Positions 56,050 to 64,000 of a DNA stretch of 64,000 nt are shown in pieces. The notes under the pieces were generated by a model that had not been told where the DNA came from, ran no database searches, and saw only the letters and a list, made by a program, of their open reading frames with translations. Every line of letters begins with the position of its first letter. The stretch's first letter is position 1. The position numbers were made by a program, and so were the translations under genes. Origin of the DNA: Microbacterium memoriense (lineage in GTDB: Bacteria; Actinomycetota; Actinomycetes; Actinomycetales; Microbacteriaceae); assembly GCF_025398275.1 (NCBI RefSeq), contig NZ_JAODOR010000004.1:310001-374000 (forward strand). Direction: 5' to 3'.

Positions 56050-56092
56050 TTTCCTCCCCAGCAGGCTGATCCGCACATTCGTCCACAGATCG
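56050..56092 (+). promoter_or_regulatory. Bipartite motif, copy 2 (upstream of the DUF559-type remnant)
   Basis: TTTCCTCCCCAG at 56050-56061 and TCCACAGATCG at 56082-56092, again exactly 20 bp apart. It ends 45 bp before the ATG that opens the remnant gene and points toward it. See the copy at 25824-25866. Confidence 0.5.
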
Positions 56093-56137
56093 CGCTGCGC
56101 GGGTCGCCCGGGCGCCGCCGACGCGACACGGCGAAGC

Positions 56138-56682
56138 ATGACGATCGACCAAGCTGTCCGCTCTGCTGCTTCGACCGAGAGAGGGGTGGGTGGCCGTGAG
56201 GGATGCCGATCCGTTACTTGTCGCCGCGGCGCGCGCGGGGGTCGTGCTCTCGTGCATCACACAAGCACGGCGGCTCGGGTTGTGGATCCTCCGTGGGAGC
56301 GATCATCCACACGTGGCGGCAGCGCCCAGCGCGGGTGGAGTTCGTGCGGGCGGGGCGACCGTGCACTGGGCACGCCCAGTCGTGCCCCGGCATCCTGATG
56401 CACTCGTCGACAGCGTGGAGAACGTGCTGTCGCTCGTCGCGCACTGTCTGCCGTTCGAGGAAGCGCTGACGGTGTGGGAATCAGCGCTGGACAAGCGACT
56501 CGTGACGCTACCCGGGTTGCGGGGGTGCCCAGCGAACGAGTGACATTGCGCATGACGCGGAGCTCATGTTGCTCGTGTGTCACGTGATCCGGGTGGGGTA
56601 TTCGCAGGTGGTGGACCGATGGCACGAAGTGCAGGCCCTGATCATGCGCGCGGTCGCGCAGGGTGTGCACCTCGCTCGGTGA
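56138..56682 (+). pseudogene. Decayed DUF559-type (Vsr-fold endonuclease domain) gene
   Basis: Three pieces in three frames read as one protein. From 56138: MTIDQAVRSAASTERG (family N-terminus). From 56190: VAVRDADPLLVAAARAGVVLSCITQARRLGLW through DALVDSVENVLSLVAHCLPFEEALTVWESALDKRLV, ending at a stop at 56543. From 56542: DIAHDAELMLLVCHVIRVGYSQVV to HLAR and a stop at 56682. In intact relatives the missing parts are a helix-turn-helix of about 30 residues and most of the DUF559 catalytic core. Two deletions with frame loss are the simplest explanation. The family is linked to AbiEi-like antitoxin heads; its role is unknown. Confidence 0.7.
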
Positions 56683-56688
56683 AGGATG

Positions 56689-56756
56689 CCGAGGAGATGT
56701 CGGATCCTGAGGATCTATCCGGGGCTTTTGGTCCTCAGCATCCCGCATCTCCTCAG
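56689..56756. repeat. Palindromic repeat element, full copy
   Basis: Arms 56689-56713 and 56732-56756 match at 21 of 25 positions as an inverted repeat (core GAGGAGATG and CTGAGGA), with an 18-nt loop. The right arm shares a 20-mer with 42376-42395. It begins 7 bp after the remnant gene stop and ends inside the truncated GNAT stop, so it sits exactly between two broken genes. Confidence 0.6.
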
Positions 56757-56869
56757 GAAACGACGTAAGCCGAAACCGTCGGCGTCGTACCTCTCCCGTT
56801 GGCGAGGAGCGACGGGCGATCGGCGTCCGTCATCTCCCGGAGGGAGAGACGCGCGGTTTGCACGATCAC
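56753..56869 (-). pseudogene. Truncated GNAT acetyltransferase gene (N-terminal 38 codons)
   Basis: Starts GTG at 56869, overlapping the pentapeptide gene stop (GTGA), with VIVQTARLSLREMTDADRPSLLA, the standard N-terminus of RimJ-type GNAT acetyltransferases. After about 23 residues homology ends; 15 unrelated residues follow to a stop at 56753-56755, which lies in the palindromic repeat. The whole acetyl-CoA-binding core is missing. The remnant is inferred from family knowledge. Confidence 0.6.
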
Positions 56870-57525
56870 GGCGCCAAACGGATGCCGAGGGCTGCGGCGA
56901 AGGCGGCACCGTGCAGCTCGGTCTGACGCATGGAGAGGGTCGCACCGGCAAGTCCTCGGGGGTCGGTGAAACGGAGGGCCTCGAGCCCTCGGAGGTCGAC
57001 GTGTTCGGCGCGAAGCCCGCGGGTGTCGACTTCGTCGATACGGCAGTTGCGGAAGGCGACGCGAGTCAGTCGGGCCTGGGGGATGTCGAGCGCTCCGATT
57101 TCGCAGTCCACGACCAGGAGGTCGCTGACAGTGGCGGACGCAAGGTTGAGGTAGTCGATCCGCAGGCCCCGTAGGCTCACGCCGTCCCAGGCAGCGCGGA
57201 GGGCGTCGACCGTGGCGATCCGCCCGCCGTCGATCTCCACCGTGCGCCACGCGCTCTCGCGGGCGACGAGTTCGGTCGCACGGAGATCGCCGACCGCGAC
57301 ATCGGTCCATGCCGCACCCGTGGTATCCCACCGGTCGACCTGGGCGCCGTCGATGCGCGCTTCCATCAGTTGCCCGTGCACGTTCGACACCGAGCCCGAG
57401 AGATTCTCGATCCGCACGCCGAACAGGTCGCTGCGCGGCTCGAGCCCGGTGTGTGGCGCCAACACGGGAGGAAGGTCCGGGTGGATATCTCGCGGCAGAG
57501 TGGGACCGGTACGCGGGCGAGCCAT
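56866..57525 (-). CDS. Pentapeptide-repeat protein
   Basis: 219 residues. From about residue 45 to the end the sequence follows a loose five-residue pattern with central Leu/Val/Phe (DLRATELVARES, VSLRGLRIDYLNLASATVSDLLVVDCEIGALDIPQARL), as in right-handed quadrilateral beta-helices. Functions vary (for example gyrase protection); none can be assigned. ATG at 57525, 7 bp from TAGGGT (leaderless). The following gene, a GNAT, is truncated. Confidence 0.85.
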   Translation of the reverse strand: MARPRTGPTLPRDIHPDLPPVLAPHTGLEPRSDLFGVRIENLSGSVSNVHGQLMEARIDGAQVDRWDTTGAAWTDVAVGDLRATELVARESAWRTVEIDGGRIATVDALRAAWDGVSLRGLRIDYLNLASATVSDLLVVDCEIGALDIPQARLTRVAFRNCRIDEVDTRGLRAEHVDLRGLEALRFTDPRGLAGATLSMRQTELHGAAFAAALGIRLAP

Positions 57526-57532
57526 GGCATCC

Positions 57533-57538
57533 ACCCTA
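57533..57538 (-). promoter_or_regulatory. -10 box of the pentapeptide gene (leaderless)
   Basis: TAGGGT on the minus strand, then 7 bp (ggatgcc), then ATG. Divergent from the ileS promoter 26 bp away. Confidence 0.5.
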
Positions 57539-57563
57539 CGGTGCGCGTCGCGCACCACCCGGG

Positions 57564-57774
57564 TAGGATGGAGACATCAGCATCGATCCGGACATCACCG
57601 GGGAGCTCGCGGAAGAACGTCCCTCCGGACAAGTAGAACCGCGCGGGGCAGGCCCGTCACAGCCGCAGTGAGAGGGGTTCGCCGCATCCGCGTCGGGCAA
57701 GCGGGGTGGTACCGCGATCGGAAGATCGTCCTCGCAGGAGCACGCAAGAAGCACGAGCACCTGCTGGAGTGACA
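57564..57774 (+). promoter_or_regulatory. ileS promoter and translational T-box riboswitch
   Basis: -10 TAGGAT at 57564-57569, start near 57576, then a leader of about 200 nt. The Ile specifier ATC (57594-57596) lies in ATCACCGGGGAGC, the form known from actinobacterial ileS leaders with a short stem I. AGTAGAACCG marks the stem II region, and the T-box GGGGTGGTACCGCG is at 57703-57716. No terminator follows; instead the ribosome site GGAG (57766-57769) sits close to the ATG, consistent with control of translation by uncharged tRNA-Ile. Confidence 0.9.
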
Positions 57775-60700
57775 ATGACCTACCCTCGCCCGTCTGGATC
57801 CGCCTTCGGCGCGGCCGCCGATTCCGTCGTGCCCAGCCCACGCTTTCCCGAGATCGAGCGGAACATCCTCGACTTCTGGGAGCAGGACGACACGTTCCGC
57901 GCCTCGATTGCGCAGCGCGAGGGCGCCGACGAATGGGTGTTCTACGACGGTCCGCCGTTCGCCAACGGTCTGCCGCACTACGGTCATCTCCTGACCGGTT
58001 ATGCCAAGGACCTTTTCCCGCGGTTCCAGACGATGCGCGGCAAGAAGGTCGACCGCGTCTTCGGGTGGGACACGCACGGGCTTCCCGCCGAGCTCGAGGC
58101 GATGAAGCAGCTCGGGATCACCGAAAAGAGCGAAATCGAGCAGATGGGGCTCGCCGCGTTCAACGCGAAGGCCCGCGAATCGGTACTCGAGTACACGCAG
58201 CAATGGCAGGACTACGTCACGCGTCAGGCGCGCTGGGTCGACTTCGAGCGCGGCTATAAGACGCTGGACACGGGCTTCATGGAGTCGGTCCTGTGGGCGT
58301 TCAGCGAGCTGTGGGACAAGGGCCTCGCGTACGAGGGCTACCGCGTGCTGCCCTACTGCTGGCGGGACGAGACCCCGCTCAGCAACCATGAACTGCGCAT
58401 GGACGACGACGTCTACAAGATGCGGCAGGACCCGTCGGTGACGGTCACTTTCCCCCTGGTGGGCGTCAAGGCCGAAACGCTGGGTCTCACCGGAGTGCGC
58501 GCGCTCGCCTGGACGACGACCCCGTGGACTCTTCCCACCAACCTTGCTCTCGCCGTGGGTCCCGAGATCACCTATGTCGTCGTCCCGGGCGGGCCCGCCG
58601 GTGCCGCAGACGTCCATGAGGACCGCGCCGAGGGGGAGTCGCACCGTTATCTGCTGGCCGAGGACCTCCTCGCCGGCTACGCGAAGGACCTGGGCTACGC
58701 CACGGCGGAAGAGGCCCACGCTGCGGTTCAACAGACCGTGCGCGGCGCAGATCTGGCCGATGTCCACTACGACGCGCTCTTCGACTACTACGCCGATGCC
58801 GACACGTGGGGGACCGAGAAGGCCTGGCGGATCCTCGTCGATGACTACGTCACGACGACCGACGGCACCGGCATCGTCCACCAGGCTCCGGCCTACGGTG
58901 AAGACGACCAGCGGGTGACCGAAGCCGCCGGCATCCCCCTCATCATGAGCTTGGACGACGGTGGACGATTCCTCCCGCAGGTGACCGATGTCGCGGGCGA
59001 GCTGTGGATGGATGCCAACCGCCCGCTCATCCGGCTGCTGACGGCCGAGGGGCGCCTGCTGCGCGAAGCCAGCTACGAGCACTCGTATCCGCACTGCTGG
59101 CGCTGCCGGAACCCGCTGATCTACAAAGCCGTCTCGAGCTGGTTCGTGCGCGTCACGGCGATCAAGGAACGCCTCGTCGAGCTCAATGAGCAGATCACAT
59201 GGGCCCCCGAAAACGTCAAGCATGGGCAGTTCGGCAAGTGGCTCGAGGGCGCGCGCGACTGGTCGATCAGCCGCAACCGCTTCTGGGGTTCGCCGATCCC
59301 GGTGTGGAAGAGCGATGACCCGACCTACCCGCGGACCGATGTCTATGGGTCGCTCGCCGACATCGAGCGCGACTTCGGCCGTCTGCCGCAGAACGAGGCG
59401 GGAGAGGTCGATCTGCACCGGCCGTTCATCGACGAGTTGACCCGCCCGAACCCCGATGACCCGACCGGCCGCTCGACGATGCGCCGTATCGAGGACGTCT
59501 TCGACGTGTGGTTCGACTCGGGATCCATGCCCTACGCGCAGGTGCACTATCCGTTCGAGAATCGCGATTGGTTCGACGAACACGCGCCCGCGGACTTCAT
59601 CGTCGAATACATCGGACAGACCCGCGGCTGGTTCTACGTCATGCACGTGCTCTCGGGCGCGCTGTTCGACCGCCCCGCGTTCACCGGCGTCGCATGCCAT
59701 GGCATCGTGCTCGGCAGCGACGGACAGAAGATGTCGAAATCGCTTCGCAACTATCCGGACGTCAGCGAAGTACTCGATCGCGACGGTTCGGACGCGATGC
59801 GCTGGTTCCTGATGGCCTCCTCGGTGCTGCGCGGGGGCAACCTCATCGTGACCGAAGAAGGCATCCGCGCCGGTGTGCGCGAGTTCCTCCTGCCGCTGTG
59901 GAGCTCGTGGTACTTCTTCTCGACATACGCGAATGTCGCCGCCCCCGGCGGATACGACGCACGGTGGCGCACCGACTCGACGAACGTGCTCGACCGGTAC
60001 ATCCTCGCGCTCACGGGCGACCTCGTCCGTGACGTCGCCGCCGACCTCGAGTCGCTCGATTCGACGACGGCCGCTGCGCGCCTGCGTGACTTCGTCGAGG
60101 CGTTGACCAACTGGTACATCCGCCGGTCGCGCGACCGCTTCTGGCTGGGCGTCTCGGAAGACCCGGCATCCACCGAGGCATTCGACACGCTCTACACGGT
60201 TCTCGAGACACTCACTCGTGTGGCCGCGCCACTGATCCCCCTCGTCGCCGAGCAGGTCTGGCAGGGACTCACCGGTGGACGAAGCGTCCACCTGCAGGAC
60301 TGGCCCGACGCGGATGCGTTCGCCCAGGCCGAAGACATCCGCACGGCGATGGATACCGTCCGTTCGGTCTCGAGCATCGCCAATGCGCTCCGCAAGAAGG
60401 AGGGCAAGCGCGTGCGCCTGCCTCTGCGGCGCCTGACGGTGGTCGTTCCGGATGCCGGTGATCTCGCGCAGTTCGAGGAGATCCTCCGCGAGGAGCTGAA
60501 CGTCAAGTCGGTCGAGCTCGTCGCCTTCGCCGAGAGCACCGCAGCGGACTACGGCATCACCCACCGTCTCGCCGTGAACGCGCGCGCGGCGGGACCGCGA
60601 CTCGGCAAACAGGTGCAGCAGGTCATCGGTGCCGCGCGCGCCGGTGACTGGTCGCAGACGGAGGGCGTCGTCACGGCCGGCGGCGTGGCACTGGAGCCGG

Positions 60701-61167
60701 GGGAGTACGAACTCGTCCTGGAGACGACGGGGCGCCCCGAGGGCGAGGCGCTCGCGATCATCCCGGAGGGCGGTTTCGTTCTCCTGGACACGACCACGAC
60801 GCCGGAATTGGAAGCGGAAGGGCTCGCGCGCGACATCATCCGCGCCGTCCAGGACACACGCAAGGCAGCGGGGTTCGATGTGAGCGACCGCATCCACCTG
60901 CAGCTGCTTTTCGCCTCACCCGCCGACGCCGATGCGGTGAGCGCCGCGTTCGAGACCGCTGACGTCGCGGGCGAGACTCTCGCGCTCCAGCACACGCTGG
61001 CCGTCATCGGTCGCGATGTGCACCTCCCCGCGGACGCCTCGGCGGACGTCTGGCATCCGCTGGCCTTCGGCGCCGTCCCGGAGCACGTCGGCTTTGTCAC
61101 CGCCGGACAGTACGCGAATGAGGGCGGCATCCACGTCGCCGTGACACGGATCGGAGGCGGTGCATGA
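57775..61167 (+). CDS. ileS: Isoleucine-tRNA ligase
   Basis: 1130 residues, the long eukaryotic-like form found in actinomycetes and others. HIGH-type motif [13 protein letters not shown] near residue 68; CP1 editing domain; KMSKS motif [15 protein letters not shown] near residue 651; long C-terminal domain without the zinc finger of E. coli IleS. This form is often less sensitive to mupirocin. ATG at 57775 after the T-box leader. The stop overlaps folC (ATGA). Confidence 0.97.
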   Translation: MTYPRPSGSAFGAAADSVVPSPRFPEIERNILDFWEQDDTFRASIAQREGADEWVFYDGPPFANGLPHYGHLLTGYAKDLFPRFQTMRGKKVDRVFGWDTHGLPAELEAMKQLGITEKSEIEQMGLAAFNAKARESVLEYTQQWQDYVTRQARWVDFERGYKTLDTGFMESVLWAFSELWDKGLAYEGYRVLPYCWRDETPLSNHELRMDDDVYKMRQDPSVTVTFPLVGVKAETLGLTGVRALAWTTTPWTLPTNLALAVGPEITYVVVPGGPAGAADVHEDRAEGESHRYLLAEDLLAGYAKDLGYATAEEAHAAVQQTVRGADLADVHYDALFDYYADADTWGTEKAWRILVDDYVTTTDGTGIVHQAPAYGEDDQRVTEAAGIPLIMSLDDGGRFLPQVTDVAGELWMDANRPLIRLLTAEGRLLREASYEHSYPHCWRCRNPLIYKAVSSWFVRVTAIKERLVELNEQITWAPENVKHGQFGKWLEGARDWSISRNRFWGSPIPVWKSDDPTYPRTDVYGSLADIERDFGRLPQNEAGEVDLHRPFIDELTRPNPDDPTGRSTMRRIEDVFDVWFDSGSMPYAQVHYPFENRDWFDEHAPADFIVEYIGQTRGWFYVMHVLSGALFDRPAFTGVACHGIVLGSDGQKMSKSLRNYPDVSEVLDRDGSDAMRWFLMASSVLRGGNLIVTEEGIRAGVREFLLPLWSSWYFFSTYANVAAPGGYDARWRTDSTNVLDRYILALTGDLVRDVAADLESLDSTTAAARLRDFVEALTNWYIRRSRDRFWLGVSEDPASTEAFDTLYTVLETLTRVAAPLIPLVAEQVWQGLTGGRSVHLQDWPDADAFAQAEDIRTAMDTVRSVSSIANALRKKEGKRVRLPLRRLTVVVPDAGDLAQFEEILREELNVKSVELVAFAESTAADYGITHRLAVNARAAGPRLGKQVQQVIGAARAGDWSQTEGVVTAGGVALEPGEYELVLETTGRPEGEALAIIPEGGFVLLDTTTTPELEAEGLARDIIRAVQDTRKAAGFDVSDRIHLQLLFASPADADAVSAAFETADVAGETLALQHTLAVIGRDVHLPADASADVWHPLAFGAVPEHVGFVTAGQYANEGGIHVAVTRIGGGA

Positions 61168-62516
61168 GCGACCGTACGAGAGCGGATGCCGTCTACTCGG
61201 CACTCTTCACCCGCCAGGGCGAGCAGTGGGTACAACCCCGCGTCGAGCGCACCCGACGCGTGCTGGAGCTGCTCGATGACCCGCAGCGCACCTACCGTGT
61301 CGTCCACGTGACCGGAACCAACGGGAAGACATCCACGAGCCGGATCATCGAGTCGATCGTGCGTGCGCACGGACTGCGCACGGGGCTGTTCACGAGCCCG
61401 CACCTGGAACGCTTCACGGAGCGGATCATGATCGACGGTGAGCCGATCGACGACGGCCTCGTGGCGGACGCCTGGGACGAGATCTCTCCGTTCGTGGACC
61501 TGGTCGATGCTGAGCTCTCCGCGAGCGGTGACGCAACGCTGACCTTCTTCGAGCTGCTGACCGTGCTCGCGTTCGCCGCTTTCGCCGACGCGCCGGTGGA
61601 TGTCGCCGTGATCGAGGTGGGTATGGGCGGATCGTGGGATTCGACCAATGCGGCCGACGGAGATGTCGCGGTGTTCGCGCCGATCAGCCTCGATCATCAG
61701 GACCGCCTCGGCGAGACGATCGAGGAGATCGCCGGTGTGAAGGCCGGCATCATCAAACAGGGCGCTGCAGTCGTATCGGCTCAGCAGCTCCCGGAGGCGG
61801 CGCAGGTCCTGCGTGCGGCGGCTGCGGCCCGAGAAGCCACGCTCGCAGGTGAGGATGACGCCTTCGCCGTCACTGACGCGCACCTCGCCGTCGGCGGCCA
61901 GATGGTGTCGGTGCGCGGCCTTGCCGGCACGTACGACGATCTCTACCTACCGCTCTACGGCGCACACCAGGGACACAATGCCGCCCTGGCGATCGCTGCG
62001 GTCGAGTCGTTGATCGGTGGGGGAGCCCAGCCGATCGCGCCCGATGTCCTCACGGACGGTCTCGCTCAGGTGACGTCGCCCGGGCGGCTGCAACTCATCG
62101 GTGTCGCCCCGACGGTTCTCGTCGACAGCGCCCACAATCCGCACGGAGCGGATGCGCTCGTCCGCGCCCTCGGGCAGTCCTTCGACTTCGACGAGTGGGG
62201 CATCGTCCTCGGCGTGTTCGCAGACAAGGACGTGGCCGGAATCGTCGCCCGCCTGGCGCCGGCGGCGGCGCATGTGTTCGCGACCGCGCCCGACTCCGAG
62301 CGTGCCGCCGAGGCCGATGAAGTCGCCGACCTCGTCGAACCGACCGGAATTCCGGTGACGGTCCACCGTGACCTCGATGAGGCCGCGGAAGCGGCGCGCG
62401 CGTGGGCCGCGGCATCCGACCGACGAGCCGTCGTCATCGCGGGAAGTGTCGTTCTCGCCGGCGAAGCCGTGCAGCTTGCCGCCGCTCAGGATTGGAAGGA
62501 CGGGTGGCGGGCGTGA
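61164..62516 (+). CDS. folC: Bifunctional dihydrofolate/folylpolyglutamate synthase
   Basis: 450 residues; Mur-ligase-like fold. ATP loop [13 protein letters not shown] near residue 52, [13 protein letters not shown], the omega-loop region and [21 protein letters not shown] are characteristic. The C-terminal domain carries [14 protein letters not shown]. Adds glutamate to dihydropteroate and to folates. ATG overlapping the ileS stop; downstream GTGA overlap with the DUF4233 gene. Its translation may be coupled to T-box-controlled ileS. Confidence 0.95.
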   Translation: MSDRTRADAVYSALFTRQGEQWVQPRVERTRRVLELLDDPQRTYRVVHVTGTNGKTSTSRIIESIVRAHGLRTGLFTSPHLERFTERIMIDGEPIDDGLVADAWDEISPFVDLVDAELSASGDATLTFFELLTVLAFAAFADAPVDVAVIEVGMGGSWDSTNAADGDVAVFAPISLDHQDRLGETIEEIAGVKAGIIKQGAAVVSAQQLPEAAQVLRAAAAAREATLAGEDDAFAVTDAHLAVGGQMVSVRGLAGTYDDLYLPLYGAHQGHNAALAIAAVESLIGGGAQPIAPDVLTDGLAQVTSPGRLQLIGVAPTVLVDSAHNPHGADALVRALGQSFDFDEWGIVLGVFADKDVAGIVARLAPAAAHVFATAPDSERAAEADEVADLVEPTGIPVTVHRDLDEAAEAARAWAAASDRRAVVIAGSVVLAGEAVQLAAAQDWKDGWRA

Positions 62517-62902
62517 CCGGGCGCCAGCGGCGTGTCCGCGGCGCGGAAGAATCGCTCGCGGCAGTGGTACTCGGCTTCGAATCGATCGTGGTCTTCCTCG
62601 GCGGCTTGGCGCTCTACGGCCTCAATCAGGTGCCGGCCGGAATCGCGCCCTGGTGGGGGATCGTGGCCGGTGCCGTGCTCGCGCTCCTCATGATCGCCAC
62701 CACGGGTGTTCTGCAGCACCGCTGGGGAATCGGCCTCGGCTGGGTGTGGCAACTCGTGCTCGCCCTCGGCGGGTTCCTCGTTCCTGCCCTCGCCGTCGTC
62801 GCGCTCATTTTCGGTGCGATGTACGCGTATGCGACGATCAAGGGCGGAGCGCTGGACCGCCGAAACGCGCACCGCGCCGATCCCGCAACGAACGGAGACT
62901 GA
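62513..62902 (+). CDS. DUF4233-type small membrane protein
   Basis: 129 residues with four hydrophobic segments (LAAVVLGFESIVVFLGGLALYG, IVAGAVLALLMIATTGVL, VWQLVLALGGFLVPALAVVALIFG). ESLAAVVLGFESIVVFL is the typical start of DUF4233 proteins, regularly found after folC in actinomycetes. Function unknown. GTG overlapping the folC stop. One base before the ndk ATG region. Confidence 0.8.
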   Translation: MTGRQRRVRGAEESLAAVVLGFESIVVFLGGLALYGLNQVPAGIAPWWGIVAGAVLALLMIATTGVLQHRWGIGLGWVWQLVLALGGFLVPALAVVALIFGAMYAYATIKGGALDRRNAHRADPATNGD

Positions 62903-62903
62903 T

Positions 62904-63317
62904 ATGCCCACGGAAGAAACCCTCGTCCTCGTCAAGCCGGACGGTGTTGCCCGCGGCTTGACCGGCGCGATCCTTCACCGCATCGAAGCCAAGGGTTACG
63001 CGCTCGTCGACATCAAGCTCGTCGAGCCCGACCGCGACCTGCTCGAGCAGCACTATGCCGAGCACGCGGGAAAGCCCTTCTACGAGCCGCTCCTGGATTT
63101 CATGCTGTCCGGCCCGTCTGTCGCAATCCGGCTCGCCGGCAACCGCGTGATCGAAGGATTCCGCTCCCTCGCCGGCACGACCGATCCGACGACGGCGGCT
63201 CCCGGCACGATCCGCGGGGATTTCGGCCGCGACTGGGGACTCAAGGTCCAGCAGAACCTTGTGCACGGCAGCGACAGCCCCGAGTCGGCGGCACGCGAAC
63301 TCCAGATCTGGTTTTGA
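62904..63317 (+). CDS. ndk: Nucleoside diphosphate kinase
   Basis: 137 residues. TLVLVKPDGVARG at the start and the catalytic histidine in QNLVHGSDSPESA near residue 117 are complete; AIRLAGNRVIEGFRSLAGTTDP is the Kpn-loop and nucleotide region. Transfers the gamma phosphate between NTPs and NDPs. ATG preceded by CGGAGACTG. Last gene of the ileS-folC-DUF4233-ndk run; a hairpin follows. Confidence 0.97.
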   Translation: MPTEETLVLVKPDGVARGLTGAILHRIEAKGYALVDIKLVEPDRDLLEQHYAEHAGKPFYEPLLDFMLSGPSVAIRLAGNRVIEGFRSLAGTTDPTTAAPGTIRGDFGRDWGLKVQQNLVHGSDSPESAARELQIWF

Positions 63318-63322
63318 GCGCG

Positions 63323-63345
63323 GGTGGTCGTGACACACGACCACC
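63323..63345. terminator. Hairpin between ndk and the VKOR gene
   Basis: 10-bp stem GGTGGTCGTG/CACGACCACC with a 3-nt loop, 5 bp after the ndk stop. A second inverted repeat, ATCCACT/AGTGGAT with 7-bp spacer, is at 63362-63382. The remainder of 63383-63500 shows nothing I recognise. Confidence 0.6.
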
Positions 63346-63500
63346 GATGCGGGTAGCCGTGATCCACTCCAGATCAGTGGATGCTCGCCACCGGCGGGCG
63401 TCCAGGTGGCGCGATCTGCCGCTTGGAGCCGCAGATACCGACAGTTTGCGCCCCTCAGCAGGCCCCAGCGGCGATCAGCGGGCCAGCCGAACCTCAGGTG

Positions 63501-64000
63501 TCAGAAGATGATGTCGACGAGCTGAGGGATCGCGTCGAGTCGTATTTGCGCGAGGAGCAGGACGATCGCGTACGTCACGATCGCCATCAGCGGCACCCAG
63601 GACGTGAGTGCCGCTCCTGCCGCACGCACCTTCTGTGACCGTGACACGGCACCGGAGCGGAGCATGTGCACCCAGACGGCGTAGAACGTGGGGATCGTGA
63701 CGAGCCACGTCACCATGCACCACGGGCAGAGAGTGCTGAGCACGAAGATGCTCTGTCCGATGAGCCAGAGGACGAATCCAAAGGCGAACGTGATGCCTGC
63801 GGCAAAGGCCCACCAGAACCACCGGGCGAAGCGAGCGCCGGCCAGGATCGCCATGCCGACCACGAGCGGCGCGACCCAGCCCGCGAGCCCCAGGACCGGG
63901 TTCGGGAAACCGAACACACTGCCCTGCGGCGAATCGAGGTTGGCAGAGCACTGCACGATCACACTGAAGTCGCAGGAAGCCGCATCGGTCGGATTCACCA
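63501..64000 (-). CDS. Vitamin K epoxide reductase (VKOR) family protein, 5' end outside window
   Basis: About 166 residues visible; the frame is open to the right edge. Three to four membrane segments. The redox cysteines fit the family: CDFSVIVQC (loop pair) and the active-site LCPWCMV near visible residue 92. FGFPNPVLGLAGW is the conserved helix-2 start. In bacteria VKOR re-oxidises DsbA-like proteins to make disulfides in exported proteins. The missing part should hold the first membrane segment. Convergent with ndk. Confidence 0.9.
   Translation of the reverse strand, partial: VNPTDAASCDFSVIVQCSANLDSPQGSVFGFPNPVLGLAGWVAPLVVGMAILAGARFARWFWWAFAAGITFAFGFVLWLIGQSIFVLSTLCPWCMVTWLVTIPTFYAVWVHMLRSGAVSRSQKVRAAGAALTSWVPLMAIVTYAIVLLLAQIRLDAIPQLVDIIF

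Noticed and set aside
56082..56092. DnaA-box-like TCCACA as a sign of a replication origin or plasmid remnant
   Set aside because: Only single, imperfect boxes; no cluster, no dnaA or parAB nearby. It is better treated as part of the bipartite motif.
57595..60897. 1100-codon open frame opposite ileS
   Set aside because: Low-complexity Arg/Asp/Val composition and full overlap with the clearly conserved ileS frame; antisense shadow.

Overview
The window is a high-GC chromosomal segment of an actinomycete. It is most likely a Microbacteriaceae member close to Microbacterium. The support is the gene set (GlgE pathway genes, GatCAB, paired ClpP1/ClpP2, a ClpS-DUF2017-metallopeptidase cluster, EttA, a translational ileS T-box), the frequent 4-bp start/stop overlaps and the abundance of leaderless promoters. 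The assignment comes from sequence reading only. No rRNA, prophage, insertion sequence or CRISPR array was seen, and most of the window is ordinary core genome.

Layout. 1-2.5 kb: a truncated membrane protein coupled to a thioredoxin-TPR protein. 2.5-8.9 kb (minus): alpha-glucan metabolism, glgX, glgE and glgB. 9-13.7 kb: cysteine desulfurase, mnmA (tRNA 2-thiouridine) and ligA, convergent with an acyl-CoA synthetase. 15.4-20 kb: gatCAB and dinB. 20-23 kb: a GerW-like protein, a small P-loop protein, DUF2017-clpS-metallopeptidase, tRNA-His, orn and tRNA-Arg. 23-25.7 kb: a YczE-type membrane protein divergent from a MocR regulator with clustered operator half-sites. 26-30 kb: an ssb paralogue, a lipoprotein-like gene, ettA and two thioesterases. 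30.9-34.1 kb (minus): an mscS-glbO-FAD dehydrogenase operon. 34.2-38.6 kb (minus): an ABC transporter and pepN. 38.7-42.4 kb: rpiB, a Nei-type glycosylase, a PaiB-like protein and an amidohydrolase. 42.5-49 kb: dps, a gamma carbonic anhydrase, tRNA-Gly, tRNA-Pro, tig, clpP1, clpP2 and clpX. 49-53 kb: a shortened RibD-like reductase, a GyrI-like protein, an M3 peptidase and an ArsR-type regulator. 53-63.3 kb: valS, a decayed locus, a pentapeptide protein, T-box-ileS, folC, a DUF4233 protein and ndk. The right edge cuts a VKOR-family gene.

Functionally, the window combines proteostasis (Tig, ClpXP1P2, ClpS, M1 and M3 peptidases), translation fidelity and supply (GatCAB, ValS, IleS, MnmA, EttA, tRNAs), DNA repair (LigA, DinB, Nei, SSB) and storage-glucan synthesis and breakdown.

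The least ordinary observations are regulatory or structural. (1) A bipartite 43-bp motif, TTTCCTCCCCAG then exactly 20 bp then TCCACAGATCG, lies upstream of both the ssb paralogue and a decayed endonuclease-like gene. (2) A four-unit 14-bp TTGCAAA array lies in the shared promoter of the ArsR-type regulator and the M3 peptidase. (3) A palindromic repeat is present whole at 56.7 kb and as a half copy at 42.4 kb. (4) About twenty genes have a TAnnnT -10 box 6-7 bp from the start codon, implying leaderless mRNAs. (5) There are several gene remnants: a DUF559-type gene in three frames, a truncated GNAT gene and a RibD-like gene with an apparent in-frame deletion.
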